Assembly (NCBI RefSeq): GCF_963678635.1
Contig: NC_087069.1
Span: 54,604,928 to 54,668,927, forward strand
Reading direction: 5' to 3'
Source of the DNA: Symsagittifera roscoffensis
Lineage: Eukaryota > Xenacoelomorpha > Acoela > Convolutidae
DNA length: 64,000 nucleotides
Of the stretch, positions 8,855 to 18,312 are shown in pieces. Numbering within the stretch: the stretch's first letter is position 1; each line of letters begins with the position of its first letter. A program made the translations under genes and the position numbers. The notes beneath the pieces are model-generated. The model was not told the DNA's origin. It was given only the letters and a program-made list of their open reading frames with translations, and did no database searches.

Positions 8855-11800
8855 ACAACAATGTCTACCCACAAATCACCCCCCTCCCAACTCATTGCGT
8901 CTTTTTTTAGCTTTGGGGATCGCTATTACTAATTCTTTTCCTTCTTCTGGTACTTGGAAAAAAATTGCCATTCAAATAAAAAACTGATTCAACGGTTAAA
9001 AATAAGTGAAATATGTACCTAGTAATGAGTGGTGCGAAAAGTGGGAAATAAATATTGAAACCCAAACTTAGTAGCACGTTTAGACCCTCACAGGTTTTGC
9101 TCACATTCAGTTTGGGAGTGTATTTGTGAGATTTCAGAGGCAAAATCTGCCGCATTAGAACATGAGCGAAATTAAAACAATTTCACAGTAGTGGATTTCT
9201 AATTAGAGCCCTCCTAACTTCAGATCATATTGAAAATGAGCTAATTTTGCGCAATTTTTGAGAAACGTGAAATGAAGTTAAGGATTGAATGATTTTATTA
9301 ATGGTATCAGATACAAATGGGGACCGGTTGCTTAGCTCTCTCTTCTTTTTGCAAAAAAAATTGAAAAATAAGTCTTTTACCAGCCCAACGTTATAAACTG
9401 ATGCATGATTGATGGACAGACTCAAAAAAACGCTCAGTCTTGGGTGAAACTCCCTCCAATTAAGACATTTATCTCAAAATTTGTCCACAAAACTATCAAA
9501 TTCAAAAAAAAACAGCCTAAAATAGCGGCTGAACAAAGATTTTTGCATAATAACACCGCCAATACCGCGTTTGAAGTTAGCTTTCTGGTTGGATAATTGT
9601 TCTAAGTATGCTAAAATCTGGTCTGCTAAAAAATCGTCTGCTAATATCCCTAGCACCAATACAAATGTTTACATTTTAATCATGGCAATACAAGGAATCT
9701 CAGATAAAAAAAAACAAATTCAGGAGGTGCTTTTCTAGTGAGGACATGACTAGAAACAGGTAAAAGTCAGTGAAAATTGGCTTAAAAAAACGTAAAAAAG
9801 GATTTAGAAAAAAAGTGCGTACCGAAATTAGGCGCAGCGATCGAAGCTGAACGAGCAATATAAGTATTTTTCTATGCTTTATATAGATCAGATAAATAAG
9901 AACTTTTTAGTTTTTTTTTGTCATTATCATGGTACGTCAGTTTTTGTGGTATGATTGTTACTTGCTGCGATAAATGCCAGTGATCTTTATTTCATGTGAT
10001 TAACTGTATAATAATTAAACTGTGATAAATAGGAACAGCAAATGGTTGATTTTATTATAACTCAAAAAATATTAGTGTTATGCAAATGCATAGTAATTTC
10101 TAAGGATCCTGTTTTCATGAAAGTTAAGTATCGTTTGACTCTCACAGTGTTAGGGGCATAATCTAACAATTTGTTCTTGCTGTGAATGCGATTACTGGCT
10201 GTTGAACATTTTTATTTATTTCGCCTTTGTTAAATTGAAGGAAAAATCTAGTATCAAGCGGCAAAAGTGCAAAACTTGCTTCTAGTTTCGATAAAGAATT
10301 TTAATGCTAATTTTCTGTGCGAAAGAACTAGTGGGCTTACTTTTATTGACAAAGTTTAATCTTCATTAAGTCCTAAAACTCAACAAGTTAATTTATACTT
10401 TATAAAATTCGAAAGTTGGAAAAACAAATCAGTCTTTTTTCTTTGCTTCTTTGAGTTCATTGACTGGTTTCCGACTGAGCATTAGGTAAGCTACCTCTAT
10501 CAACGTACGAGTTAAGTTTTGCAAGTTGTTTTGTGGTAGATTTTCTGCTAGTGAATTAATATGGCATAATTTTTACGTTTCGAAACTTCGCTCACAGTTG
10601 AGCACAAATTAATGATGTGATTGTCCTTTTTTGTGGATTATAATAAATTTGGTTTTGTTTTTTTTTGTTGTAAAATGTTTACGTTCAAAATTAAACGTTC
10701 GGGATTTTTTCTTTATTGAGGCTTGATGAAAGTAATTAACAAACACTCTTACATAGGAAATTTGCGCAAAAAGTCGTGATCGATTTCTAGGTTCGAAAAT
10801 GGAATTTATTAGTTAGGTTTCTCAGTTCAACAAAAAATATCAACTAACTCCGCAGTTTTCTCAGATTATTTCTTTTTTTATCACTAAAATGTCAGACACA
10901 AATTTTTCTTGAAATTCAAAGAGCTTTAGGTATATATATTTTTTTCTTTAAAAATCAAATGATGAATTTTTTTTCAAAAAGAAATCAGATGTTTTTTTTT
11001 GCGTTGTTTGAGTTTTTTTTTCCAACTGTCTGGTGAATAAATTTCTCTTCAACTTCCGTTTGTTTTATTTTCTTGTTCAAAAAAAATCAAATTCGACTAT
11101 CAATCGTCAAAAATGTAAAATCCCCACAAATCAAGAGTTGTACAAAATTAAAACATTCTACGTTTTATTTTTCTAAGATCTTAGCAGGATTGAAGCAATT
11201 ACTTATTGATCTAAATTTCAAAAAAAACTAGACTTAACTTTATCAGTTCAATCTTTTTATCGGTTAAAAGAACATTTTTTTTTGTTTGCAGTAATTTTCA
11301 AATCAGGAAATCAAAAAACTGTCTGTGTTTTTTGTGGTTGAAGGTATCATTCCAGTAATGGTAGCATAAACTGAATGTTGAGAAAAATGTTCCGTTTTTT
11401 TTATACCAAAGGTTCTACCATTAAAAAGGTTAGAGCTCAAAAAAGTTCTTCAAATTCAAATCGGTTTAATTTTTTTGGAATCTATCAAAAAGATGATTTG
11501 AATTAAATCAATCTTAAAAATAAATTGGTATAAAAGCTGGGTTTTGTTTCAGTTTCCCACCCCCTCGTAAAATTACAAAATAAAAAAATTCAAAAATTGT
11601 TCACATTTTGCCAGTAAGCAATTTTGTTAATTTTTGTTCACCTTGTTCACTCTGATAGGTTTAAATGCATTTTCATCATGATATGTAATTTTGAATTGAC
11701 TTTACATACTAAAATTTAGAAAAAAATCAATAGGGGTGAACTGGAAAAGAGCCAAAAGCTGCTTTTTTTATATTACATATTTTTTAGTATAAAGTTACTT

Positions 11801-12662
11801 AGATTAAACAATCAGGTCCATATAAAACAGTACTTAATAGAAAGTCCTCAGCGGCGCTTCAACATGTTGAATTACCTTCTGCGCTTGCTCAAGTTGGTGC
11901 TCTATCAATGATAAGTTCTCTATATTGTTGGATTATTGCACTACTTGAAACAAATTTATTATTATTATGATTAATATTTCATCACTCACGGCCTGCGCTC
12001 GAATTCAATTAATTCTCCCCTCCAGCCAAGCTTAACTCTCCCCTCCAATCAAGCCTATTCCCACCCCCCCCCCCGCAATTACATACATTTAAACTTTTTT
12101 ATCCCCTAATGAGTAAAAATGATGTGAATGGATGTGAGAGGAAGAAAGTAAGATAAATGCAAAAAATAGGTTTGGTGATAGCTTGGTGATAAACATTTTT
12201 TCTTCAAAATAAATATAATACTATTAAGAGAACAGCAGTTAGGAAACTTCTTCATACAAGCGAAAATCAAATCTCATTGTAAGTATTGCGATATTCAAGG
12301 TATGAACGTTTTTAATTGTGTTATGAAAAATTAGGCCTGATTTTAAAAGTTGTTTGAAGCCCCGAAAAATGGTAACATTATGTTTTATTTTGAAGTTATC
12401 AAGAGATCGAATTTGTTATGACAACTGATTTTTTTCCACTACGATGGGAGTAACCAAATCCTGTCAGTTTTTTGCCTTATTTCTACCGGTCAGATTTTGT
12501 TCATAATTTTTCCACGCTATTCAAATGAAGCTACATCAAACCTAATTTTTCTTCATAAGTTGTCTTGTACAAAAATCGTTAAAAACTTCAAGTCATTTTA
12601 GATGCCCGTTTTTGTGACATCCTACAATATCATTTTATACCAGGCTCTGTTATAGCTGTAAT
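8855..12662. other. AT-rich intergenic DNA, no gene seen
   Basis: Long T- and A-runs, no ORF with protein-like composition. A pure C tract of about a dozen bases lies near 12,063-12,075. Nothing else stands out. Confidence 0.6.
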
Positions 12663-13022
12663 ATGACACCGAGGACTGGCGATATATCAAGTGACTCATA
12701 CAACTTCAGAGCTTCAGATTTAGAAGAGAACGAAGATGAACTAATTTCCGACAGGAAAGAAGAAGAAATTGGAAGCAATGATGAGGCACTCTTCTCAAAC
12801 AATGTCCGTCCCTCCCGACCGCTTTATGATTTGTACAGTGAAAACACTGCACTGTTTGAAGGGTTCAAAGGAAAAGGAAAACAGGGTGACATGGTGACCG
12901 ACGAGGACATATACGAGTGGTGGCTTTCAGGCGATGCCAGTCAAGTTTCACTCTCACCAATTGTAGTGTTAATACTAGTTTTTATTATTTTACTGTTCAA
13001 CCACAAGTGCTTAGTGAAATAG
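12663..13022 (+). CDS. Small acidic protein with a C-terminal membrane anchor, 119 aa
   Basis: ATG 12663 opens a 119-residue ORF. The first two thirds are hydrophilic and acidic, with clusters such as EENEDE and KEEE. Residues about 96-113 (SPIVVLILVFIILLF) are one strong TM helix, followed by a very short basic tail. That is the arrangement of a tail-anchored protein with an N-terminal cytoplasmic domain, or the last exon of a longer membrane protein. No family recognised. A pyrimidine tract and CAG precede the ATG by about 20 bases, so an upstream exon is possible. Confidence 0.4.
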   Translation: MTPRTGDISSDSYNFRASDLEENEDELISDRKEEEIGSNDEALFSNNVRPSRPLYDLYSENTALFEGFKGKGKQGDMVTDEDIYEWWLSGDASQVSLSPIVVLILVFIILLFNHKCLVK

Positions 13023-13080
13023 TTTAATACCTGTCATAATTAGTTTTTTTTTAACTGATAAAAATATATTTTATGATACA

Positions 13081-13430
13081 CTAGCCGAGATTCCGCTCAT
13101 AAACTGCTCAAGATTTGCTCGGTTTGAGCAATTTTTGAACGATGGCGTTTTATCGACCAAACCGTTCAAAAACTGCTCGAATTTTCATACCTACCACAAT
13201 ACCGAATTTTAAACCGATATTTAAACTGAAAAATTCTTGTGTTTAAAATTTTTTTCAAGGTTGTGATTACTTCTCTTGAACCGCTCAACATTTTTCATAA
13301 AACAGCCCAAAAACCGCTTAAATCGCTCATTCTGATTCAAGGTTTTGAGCGTAATCGTCTGAAAAAACCACTCAAACCACTCAAGTCTTGCTTGAAAAAA
13401 CGGCTGAAAAACTCGACTCGGATATGAATG
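13081..13430. repeat. Degenerate short repeats of a CCGCTCAAA-type motif
   Basis: At least ten variants of ACCGCTCAAA / ACTGCTCAAA / ACCACTCAAA are scattered over 350 bp, interspersed with GTTTGAGC-type reverse complements. It looks like a decayed minisatellite. The ORFs crossing it are artefacts of the repeat. Confidence 0.55.
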
Positions 13431-13644
13431 AGTTAAATTTTTAATTATCTGAAATTAATGATTTAATACGCCTGGAAATGTAGACATTACTTGTTCATAG
13501 TAAATACGTAGCTTATTGATTATTACATAAATTTGGATAGTATTATTAATTTACATTGCTACCAACAATTTTGAACAGTTGGAAAGTTATAAATCACCAT
13601 AGAAAGTACTGGTTTCAAGCTGGTTAATGATAATAAGAATGCGC

Positions 13645-13986
13645 TCCCCTTCAAAATTAGTATATATTGGCTCCCACGGCGCCTTAGGAAAAAATTTACT
13701 ATCAGTGTCAGCCAAAAATGGCCAAATTTAGGTCTGCATGGGGTCGAAACCATGAGGGGGAGAGGTCCGCACAACCCCTCCCCTTCCTTCCCCTCCCAAA
13801 TCCGACCCTGGATAAGATCTTTTTCAAAGTTTGCAATAAGTTTCAGGAAACTACGAAGCAAAAACATAAAAAACAGTCTTTCCCTACGCATTTTTTTGAA
13901 GAAAAAAGATTTAGCCAAATATTCCCGTACCATCGGCGCGCGTCTCCACTTCAAAATTAGTATATATTGACGCCCACGGCGCCTTT
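13645..13986. repeat. Satellite repeat left of the Polinton (300-bp unit)
   Basis: The segment AATTAGTATATATTG..CCCACGGCGCC occurs at about 13,658 and again at 13,957, giving a 300-bp unit. The same unit continues right of the Polinton at 32,023, so the Polinton split an existing array. The last six bases, 13,981-13,986 (GCCTTT), are the target-site duplication. Confidence 0.8.
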
Positions 13987-14215
13987 AGTAGTATTGTATC
14001 GTGTCACGGATCCTAAGGGGGGGGGGGGTCCTTCCTAAGGGGGGTGCTCACGTAAAGCAAAATCCTAGGAAAGGGGTCCTTAATTTTTTGGAGGACCCCT
14101 ATCCTAGGATTTTGTAAACGAAAGAAATTTTCCACCCAAAAAGCAGAAGACCCCCTACTTAGGATCTTGCTAAGTTTAGCTTAACAACAAGGGACACGAA
14201 ACTCTTTCTAATTCC
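13987..14215 (+). repeat. Left terminal inverted repeat of the Polinton
   Basis: About 229 bp matching the reverse complement of 31,789-32,022 with scattered differences. It contains an inner palindrome: AAAATCCTAGGA..GGGGTCCT at 14,069-14,088 against AGGACCCC..TCCTAGGATTTT at 14,093-14,114, and the outer GGATCCTAAGGGG motif recurs inverted near the inner edge. Such ends could fold back on themselves. Confidence 0.9.
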
Positions 14216-14500
14216 AATTTTTGGGTTCCTAATTATTGGTCCTGGTTAATTACATGAATCATATTAATTGTTATATTTCTTTCGGGCAAATGAACTTTCG
14301 ACCTAGTTGAAATTTGTTAGTGAACGGGGAACTGACTTTTATGGTATATAATAAAAATGCGCCGATCAATTTGGCAGCGTAGCTTAACTGTTGGCAGCAG
14401 TAAACTAATTCCTTAACTTGACCTAAATTTTATGGTGAAAAGGCAGTAGATTGAAATTACTCTCAAAAGGCGGCGGCCGTTTCCGGGCAAAATATACCAA
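14216..14500. promoter_or_regulatory. Leader between left repeat and first Polinton gene
   Basis: No ORF. A TATA-like stretch (tatataataaaaa) at about 14,344 lies about 155 bases before the first start codon and may drive the rightward gene block. Placement is by inspection only. Confidence 0.3.
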
Positions 14501-15070
14501 ATGATAAATTTGTCAAATTTTGAAATAAGAAAAAAGAAATTAGAGGGAACTTGGTGTACTGAAGATATTGATAATGAACATTTACAATTAAGAGTGTTTT
14601 CAACCGCAGAAAAAAACTCATTTTTCAAATTTAGTAATGAACGCTTCATCGTCTTCCTCGAAAGGGCAAAGGAAATTTCAAAGAAAGAATACGAGTTAAT
14701 TTTCAAAGAAAAATTTCATTTGAGTGAGCTTCAACAAATCTCTTGGTGCATTTCTACAAAACAACAGTATGGTACTGTGAGCGATTTGAATTTTGCTGAT
14801 TATGAAAACGTATTCGACTATTCGTTTGATTTTACCTCAAAAAGGGTTGATAAAGACTTGGAGAGAAAAATCCGTCTATGTTTCAACAAGCTATCAAAAT
14901 ACAAAAAACTTCCGGTGGTTTATTTAATTATTTACCACCGTTATCTTAATGAGACTAAATGGTATTTGCAAGGTCACTTTTATTTCCACTGGCTTGAAAT
15001 TCAGCAGGTTGGAGAGGTGTTGGAAAAAATAAACAATGAAATTGCAAAAAAGCAGAGTAACTCCTATTGA
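14501..15070 (+). CDS. Polinton ORF 1, unknown function, 189 aa
   Basis: First ORF inside the left repeat, ATG 14501 to TGA 15070, uninterrupted. The protein is rich in Lys, Glu, Phe and Tyr, with no TM segment or signal peptide, and no motif I recognise. Its end overlaps the next ATG (15036) by 35 bases in another frame, the close packing seen through this whole block. Being first and undamaged it could be an early regulatory or replication accessory protein, but that is speculation from position. Confidence 0.65.
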   Translation: MINLSNFEIRKKKLEGTWCTEDIDNEHLQLRVFSTAEKNSFFKFSNERFIVFLERAKEISKKEYELIFKEKFHLSELQQISWCISTKQQYGTVSDLNFADYENVFDYSFDFTSKRVDKDLERKIRLCFNKLSKYKKLPVVYLIIYHRYLNETKWYLQGHFYFHWLEIQQVGEVLEKINNEIAKKQSNSY

Positions 15071-15470
15071 TTTGAAAATAATTCACGAAATTTATACGTC
15101 TTTGAAACAAACTTATCCTGATAATTCTAACCGACGCAACTATTTTCTAGCTGCATGTTCTCTGTTTTTTGTTTGTTCTGATAACCTTAACTACGACAAT
15201 TTAATTAAGTTGAGACCTTATGGTGGCTTGATTGGTATTGATAACTCTTCCTTGGACAAATACTTGAAAAATTCCAAAATTTTACGATTGCACGCTATTT
15301 TGCACGATGCGGCCGGATTTATACACGAATTTTATCAACAGGGTCCCACGTACTGTTACATGTTGCCCTGGAACTGTAACAACAGGTTTTTGGGACATTT
15401 GAGTGGAATAGCGTTCTGCTTTTTCATTAAGTTGAAAAAACCAGAAGATTATCATTTACTAGAATGCTAG
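15036..15470 (+). CDS. Polinton ORF 2, unknown, conserved in the decayed copy, 144 aa
   Basis: ATG 15036 overlaps the end of ORF 1; its TAG (15468-15470) overlaps the next ATG (ATGCTAG). The protein has Cys and aromatic clusters (TYCYMLPWNC) and a motif SSLDKYLKNSK. The same motif and the following CYML..CN region are recognisable at 49,120-49,260 in the second Polinton relic, showing that the protein belongs to the element and was inherited by both copies. No family recognised. Confidence 0.7.
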   Translation: MKLQKSRVTPIDLKIIHEIYTSLKQTYPDNSNRRNYFLAACSLFFVCSDNLNYDNLIKLRPYGGLIGIDNSSLDKYLKNSKILRLHAILHDAAGFIHEFYQQGPTYCYMLPWNCNNRFLGHLSGIAFCFFIKLKKPEDYHLLEC

Positions 15471-16033
15471 GCGAGAGATCAGTTGTGCTTGACGTGGAAG
15501 GCTTTCGTTACAAGAAAAACGCCTTTGTGTTTAAAGAATTAGCAATAACAACTTCAGACTACAGCGATCGACTCATTTTCCTACCTCCAGTGAATTTCAA
15601 TATACTACCAAAGCTTGAACAAAAAGCTTACAACTGGTTAACAAATTATTTACACGGTCTCCATTGGGAAAACGGTGATTACCTTTACATAAACTTGAAT
15701 CAAATACTTCAGTGTTTCATGTTGAGAAATCCCGGTGCCGTTTTTTACGCTAAAGGAAAAGAAAAGACAGAATTTGTGGCCAAGTACTTGGACCAAAAGA
15801 TTGAAAACCTAGATGATTTGGGCTGTCCTCGGGTTGAAAACTTATATTTTAAAAATTATCCAAGTTGCAATAAACATATTCCACACTACAACTCCAGGAA
15901 TCATTGTGCCCTGAAGAAAACCAAGGTTTTTTATGTTTGGTTGAAAAATGAACAACAGCGAGAGATCAGCGAAAGTGGAGACATACCTATCACCAAATTC
16001 AATGCTTTGTGCGTGGATGACTCCAGAGGGTGA
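15464..16033 (+). CDS. Polinton ORF 3, DEDD-exonuclease-like protein, 189 aa
   Basis: The N-terminus carries LDVEGF, the D-x-E spacing of the first motif of RNase H-fold 3'-5' exonucleases, then KELAI. Cys and His residues near the C-terminus (C..H..H..HC) could bind zinc. Fragments of the same protein, including ITTSDYS and LIFLPP and later NHC.LKK, occur at 49,400-49,680 in the relic copy. Exonuclease activity is a guess from one motif; the downstream acidic motifs are not obvious. It overlaps its neighbours on both sides, so it is part of the compact left gene block. Confidence 0.55.
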   Translation: MLGERSVVLDVEGFRYKKNAFVFKELAITTSDYSDRLIFLPPVNFNILPKLEQKAYNWLTNYLHGLHWENGDYLYINLNQILQCFMLRNPGAVFYAKGKEKTEFVAKYLDQKIENLDDLGCPRVENLYFKNYPSCNKHIPHYNSRNHCALKKTKVFYVWLKNEQQREISESGDIPITKFNALCVDDSRG

Positions 16034-16289
16034 TACTAAAATTTCATTAACGAGAATAGAGCGTATTGATTGCAGTGGCCAAATTGTTCAGAGGAAGGAC
16101 CAAATAATAATTTCCGAAGAAGAGTTGTCTACTTTGAAGAAGTTTTTTCCAGTTATTGATCAATTTGTATACTTCCAGAGATTCAAGTTTATCAGAAATG
16201 TTAGCCAGCAAGCGAGGAGTATATCTTCCCGAACTAGTCTTAGTACCCAAACGTCAGCCAGGAGTTCAGATGGATCTAAACAGCAGTGA
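15948..16289 (+). CDS. Polinton ORF 4, unknown, 113 aa
   Basis: ATG 15948 lies within the end of ORF 3. The protein is mixed polar and ends in a Ser/Gln-rich tail (RSISSRTSLSTQTSARSS) that overlaps the next ORF in another frame; the C-terminal part may therefore be constrained by that overlap. No motif recognised. The N-terminal half (LTRIERIDCSGQIVQ) looks like a small beta-rich domain. Confidence 0.45.
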   Translation: MNNSERSAKVETYLSPNSMLCAWMTPEGDTKISLTRIERIDCSGQIVQRKDQIIISEEELSTLKKFFPVIDQFVYFQRFKFIRNVSQQARSISSRTSLSTQTSARSSDGSKQQ

Positions 16290-16452
16290 ATTGCCAGATG
16301 AGATTAAGACGATTGTGAAAGACGATACTGTGAAGAAAATAATGTACTACGAAAAAACTGCAAATATCCCAGCAAACTTTGTTCTAGAAATGCATGACAT
16401 AAATGATAGAGATTTCACACGTTATGAAATTTTTTACTGTTCTCAAAACTAA
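16198..16452 (+). CDS. Polinton ORF 5, small conserved protein, 84 aa
   Basis: I chose ATG 16198 over the TTG at 16156 because it is the first ATG of the frame. The central stretch IPANFVLEMHD has a clear counterpart (VPANYTVEMYD) at about 50,070-50,105 in the second Polinton relic, in the same relative place. Function unknown; possibly a small capsid accessory protein since it sits just before the membrane protein and ATPase. Confidence 0.5.
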   Translation: MLASKRGVYLPELVLVPKRQPGVQMDLNSSELPDEIKTIVKDDTVKKIMYYEKTANIPANFVLEMHDINDRDFTRYEIFYCSQN

Positions 16453-16524
16453 TTCAATTTTTTTCAAGCTTCATTCAAAGAGAGAAAAAGTCTAACACAG
16501 TCTGTAGAATAAATAGTTTCTCAA

Positions 16525-16809
16525 ATGTCAGAAGCAACAACAGCAGTAGATGAACCTGACGCAACAATAGTAACGGAGTTTGTTTATAACGAGACAAACA
16601 GTGAAAAAAAATCATGGACGTTTTGTAACAATGTAATTTTGCCAAGGTCTGAAGTAGTTTTTGTTGCGCAAATGGTAGTAATTCTAATTTTACTAACTTT
16701 CTGCATTCTCAAACTTTCTTTCACTAAATTAAGTTGCGAAGAAACGTCAGTTTGGTTCTCGATTTTATCAGGCTTGGTTGGTTACGTACTACCAAACCCA
16801 AGAATATGA
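16525..16809 (+). CDS. Polinton two-TM membrane protein, 94 aa
   Basis: Hydrophilic residues 1-42 are followed by a strong TM helix at about 44-66, a short loop with CEET, and a second hydrophobic span at 75-90 ending in YVLPNPRI. Its TGA overlaps the ATPase ATG as ATGA (16,806-16,809), so the two are probably translated from one message. Small two-helix proteins next to the packaging ATPase are usual in Polintons and related viruses, where an internal-membrane or virion role is suspected but not shown. Confidence 0.65.
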   Translation: MSEATTAVDEPDATIVTEFVYNETNSEKKSWTFCNNVILPRSEVVFVAQMVVILILLTFCILKLSFTKLSCEETSVWFSILSGLVGYVLPNPRI

Positions 16810-17507
16810 ATAAAGTGATTGATACTTCGACAAGAATTTTTATGGCGATAGTGGGACCTTCAGGATCCGGGAAAACTGAGTTAATTTTGAAACTTCTGAT
16901 GGGAAATACTTTTTACCCTAATTTTGGAACCGTTCTATATCTTTACAAAGAGATGCAACCTGCATTCTCAGAAAAAGTGTCTTCTCGCGAAGTGAATGTG
17001 GAGTTCATGAAATTCGACGGATTCGAATCTGTGAGAAAATTAGAAAATGTTCTTCTAGTTTTCGATGATTCATGTGAAGACATCTATAATGACAAGGAAT
17101 TTGTTAGGTTAGCGACAGCGGGTAGACATAGAGGGATAGATGTAATATATGTTAAGCATAACTTGTTTCAACAAATTCGATGGTCGCGTACGATTGATTT
17201 GAACACTTCACACATCATTCTGTTCAAATCGCCTCGCGACGTTCAGCAAATAGATCTTTTAGGAAGACAATTGAATGTATCAAAATTTTTGAAAAACTGT
17301 TACGAATTAGCTACCAGAGACTCTTTTGGACATCTTCTAATCGACTTGGACCCCCGTACATCAGATTGTTTGAGATATTGTTCAAATATCACACCACATG
17401 GGCCAACAGTTTTTTATTTACCCTTATCTGAAGCAGAAACTACTCCAATCACAAATGAAAAAGAAAAACTTATCTATTCTGCGGCATATGGTACAACTGA
17501 AACCTGA
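16806..17507 (+). CDS. FtsK/HerA-type genome packaging ATPase, 233 aa
   Basis: Start taken at ATG 16806 (ATGA overlap with the upstream gene), which leaves 16 residues before Walker A GPSGSGKT (17-24). Walker B is VLLVFDDS with the acidic pair at 87-88. It is followed by ATAGRHRGIDVIYVKHN, the sensor-like region typical of A32-type packaging ATPases of double jelly-roll viruses, which pump DNA into the capsid. Length is normal for the family and there is no internal stop, so this gene looks intact. The last 20 bases overlap the next ORF. The decayed copy at 49-53 kb appears to lack it. Confidence 0.9.
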   Translation: MNKVIDTSTRIFMAIVGPSGSGKTELILKLLMGNTFYPNFGTVLYLYKEMQPAFSEKVSSREVNVEFMKFDGFESVRKLENVLLVFDDSCEDIYNDKEFVRLATAGRHRGIDVIYVKHNLFQQIRWSRTIDLNTSHIILFKSPRDVQQIDLLGRQLNVSKFLKNCYELATRDSFGHLLIDLDPRTSDCLRYCSNITPHGPTVFYLPLSEAETTPITNEKEKLIYSAAYGTTET

Positions 17508-17760
17508 CCAGCTAAGAAGATTAATTAGAAAAACTTCAAATCGTGAGATCATAACACTTATTTGTGAATGTTTGCTCAATGTTGTCAATGGAAACGTACC
17601 CGTTAAAATCGCAAACATCGAACAATTCGAGACAGCATACAAATACTTAATAACTCCAAAAACCAGTGTTGTCAAAAAACGTGCGATTATTTTGAGTAAA
17701 GAAGGCTTGCATTTAGTTCGACAAATATTTTTTTTTTGTTACAAGTACCTCACAACTTAA
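17488..17760 (+). CDS. Polinton ORF after ATPase, unknown, 90 aa
   Basis: Best start is ATG 17488 (MVQLKPDQLRRLIRKT), overlapping the end of the ATPase gene by 20 bases; the longer frame upstream is ATPase shadow. The protein is helical and basic, with LICECLLNVVNGNVPVK and a Lys-rich KKRAIILSKEGLHLV. It ends in TAATG shared with the next start at 17760. Small ORFs of this kind commonly follow the ATPase in Polintons; function unknown. Confidence 0.6.
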   Translation: MVQLKPDQLRRLIRKTSNREIITLICECLLNVVNGNVPVKIANIEQFETAYKYLITPKTSVVKKRAIILSKEGLHLVRQIFFFCYKYLTT

Positions 17761-18292
17761 TGATGACTGCTGAAGAATTCATTCTATTTCCGAAACACTT
17801 ATATGTTAAAGAGCAGCCACATGCTGCACGTCTTCTTCATGATTATAATATTAAACATAAAAATGCTCAACTGTCCTATCTTAACCGGCTTAGACCCCAA
17901 TTACCTCCACAAACTAGTAAGACTACTGCAACGAAGGAAACATTTACAGAAAACAAGAACAACAAGAACAGCTTAAACTGTTAACGGACGATGAAGAAGT
18001 ACCGGTCGAACGTGTTAAAGACGAAATACTAGAAGAGAAACACACTAGACAGACCGAAAGCATTTAAGGACAGTTACAAGTTTTAGGAGACAAAAAATTT
18101 GTTAGAGCAAAAACCGTACTTGAAATCATAGAAAATTCAGAAAGAGTAACCATAAACCGTGACAATGAGGTGATATATGTAGATAAAGTACCAACAGGAC
18201 TTAAAGCTGCAGTTTTTTTATACGACATACAACAACCAACGAAAAAATTACACAACCTGGCGTTCATTAACATTTTAACTGCTCTCAAATGA
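17760..18292 (+). pseudogene. Polinton ORF, unknown, broken by a frameshift and a stop
   Basis: ATG 17760 (TAATG overlap) begins a protein with AEEFILFPKHLYVKEQP, open to about 17,935. Protein-like coding then continues in another frame (LTDDEEVPVERVKDEILEE), meets TAA at 18,065-18,067, and goes on in that frame to TGA 18,292. Two lesions in one short gene mark it as broken. The N-terminus (AEECVLIAKHVYIRQQP) and later EVPFGLKASVF region are both recognisable at 50,430-51,075 in the relic copy, supporting one original gene of about 177 codons. Function unknown; it lies between the ATPase block and the integrase. Confidence 0.6.
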
Positions 18293-18312
18293 AAACCTGG
18301 TAATAAATCGAA

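Noticed and set aside
13559-13954. ORFs on both strands around the satellite left of the Polinton
   Set aside because: They lie in the 300-bp satellite unit and recur in broken form at 32.0-32.5 kb; no protein-like conservation.
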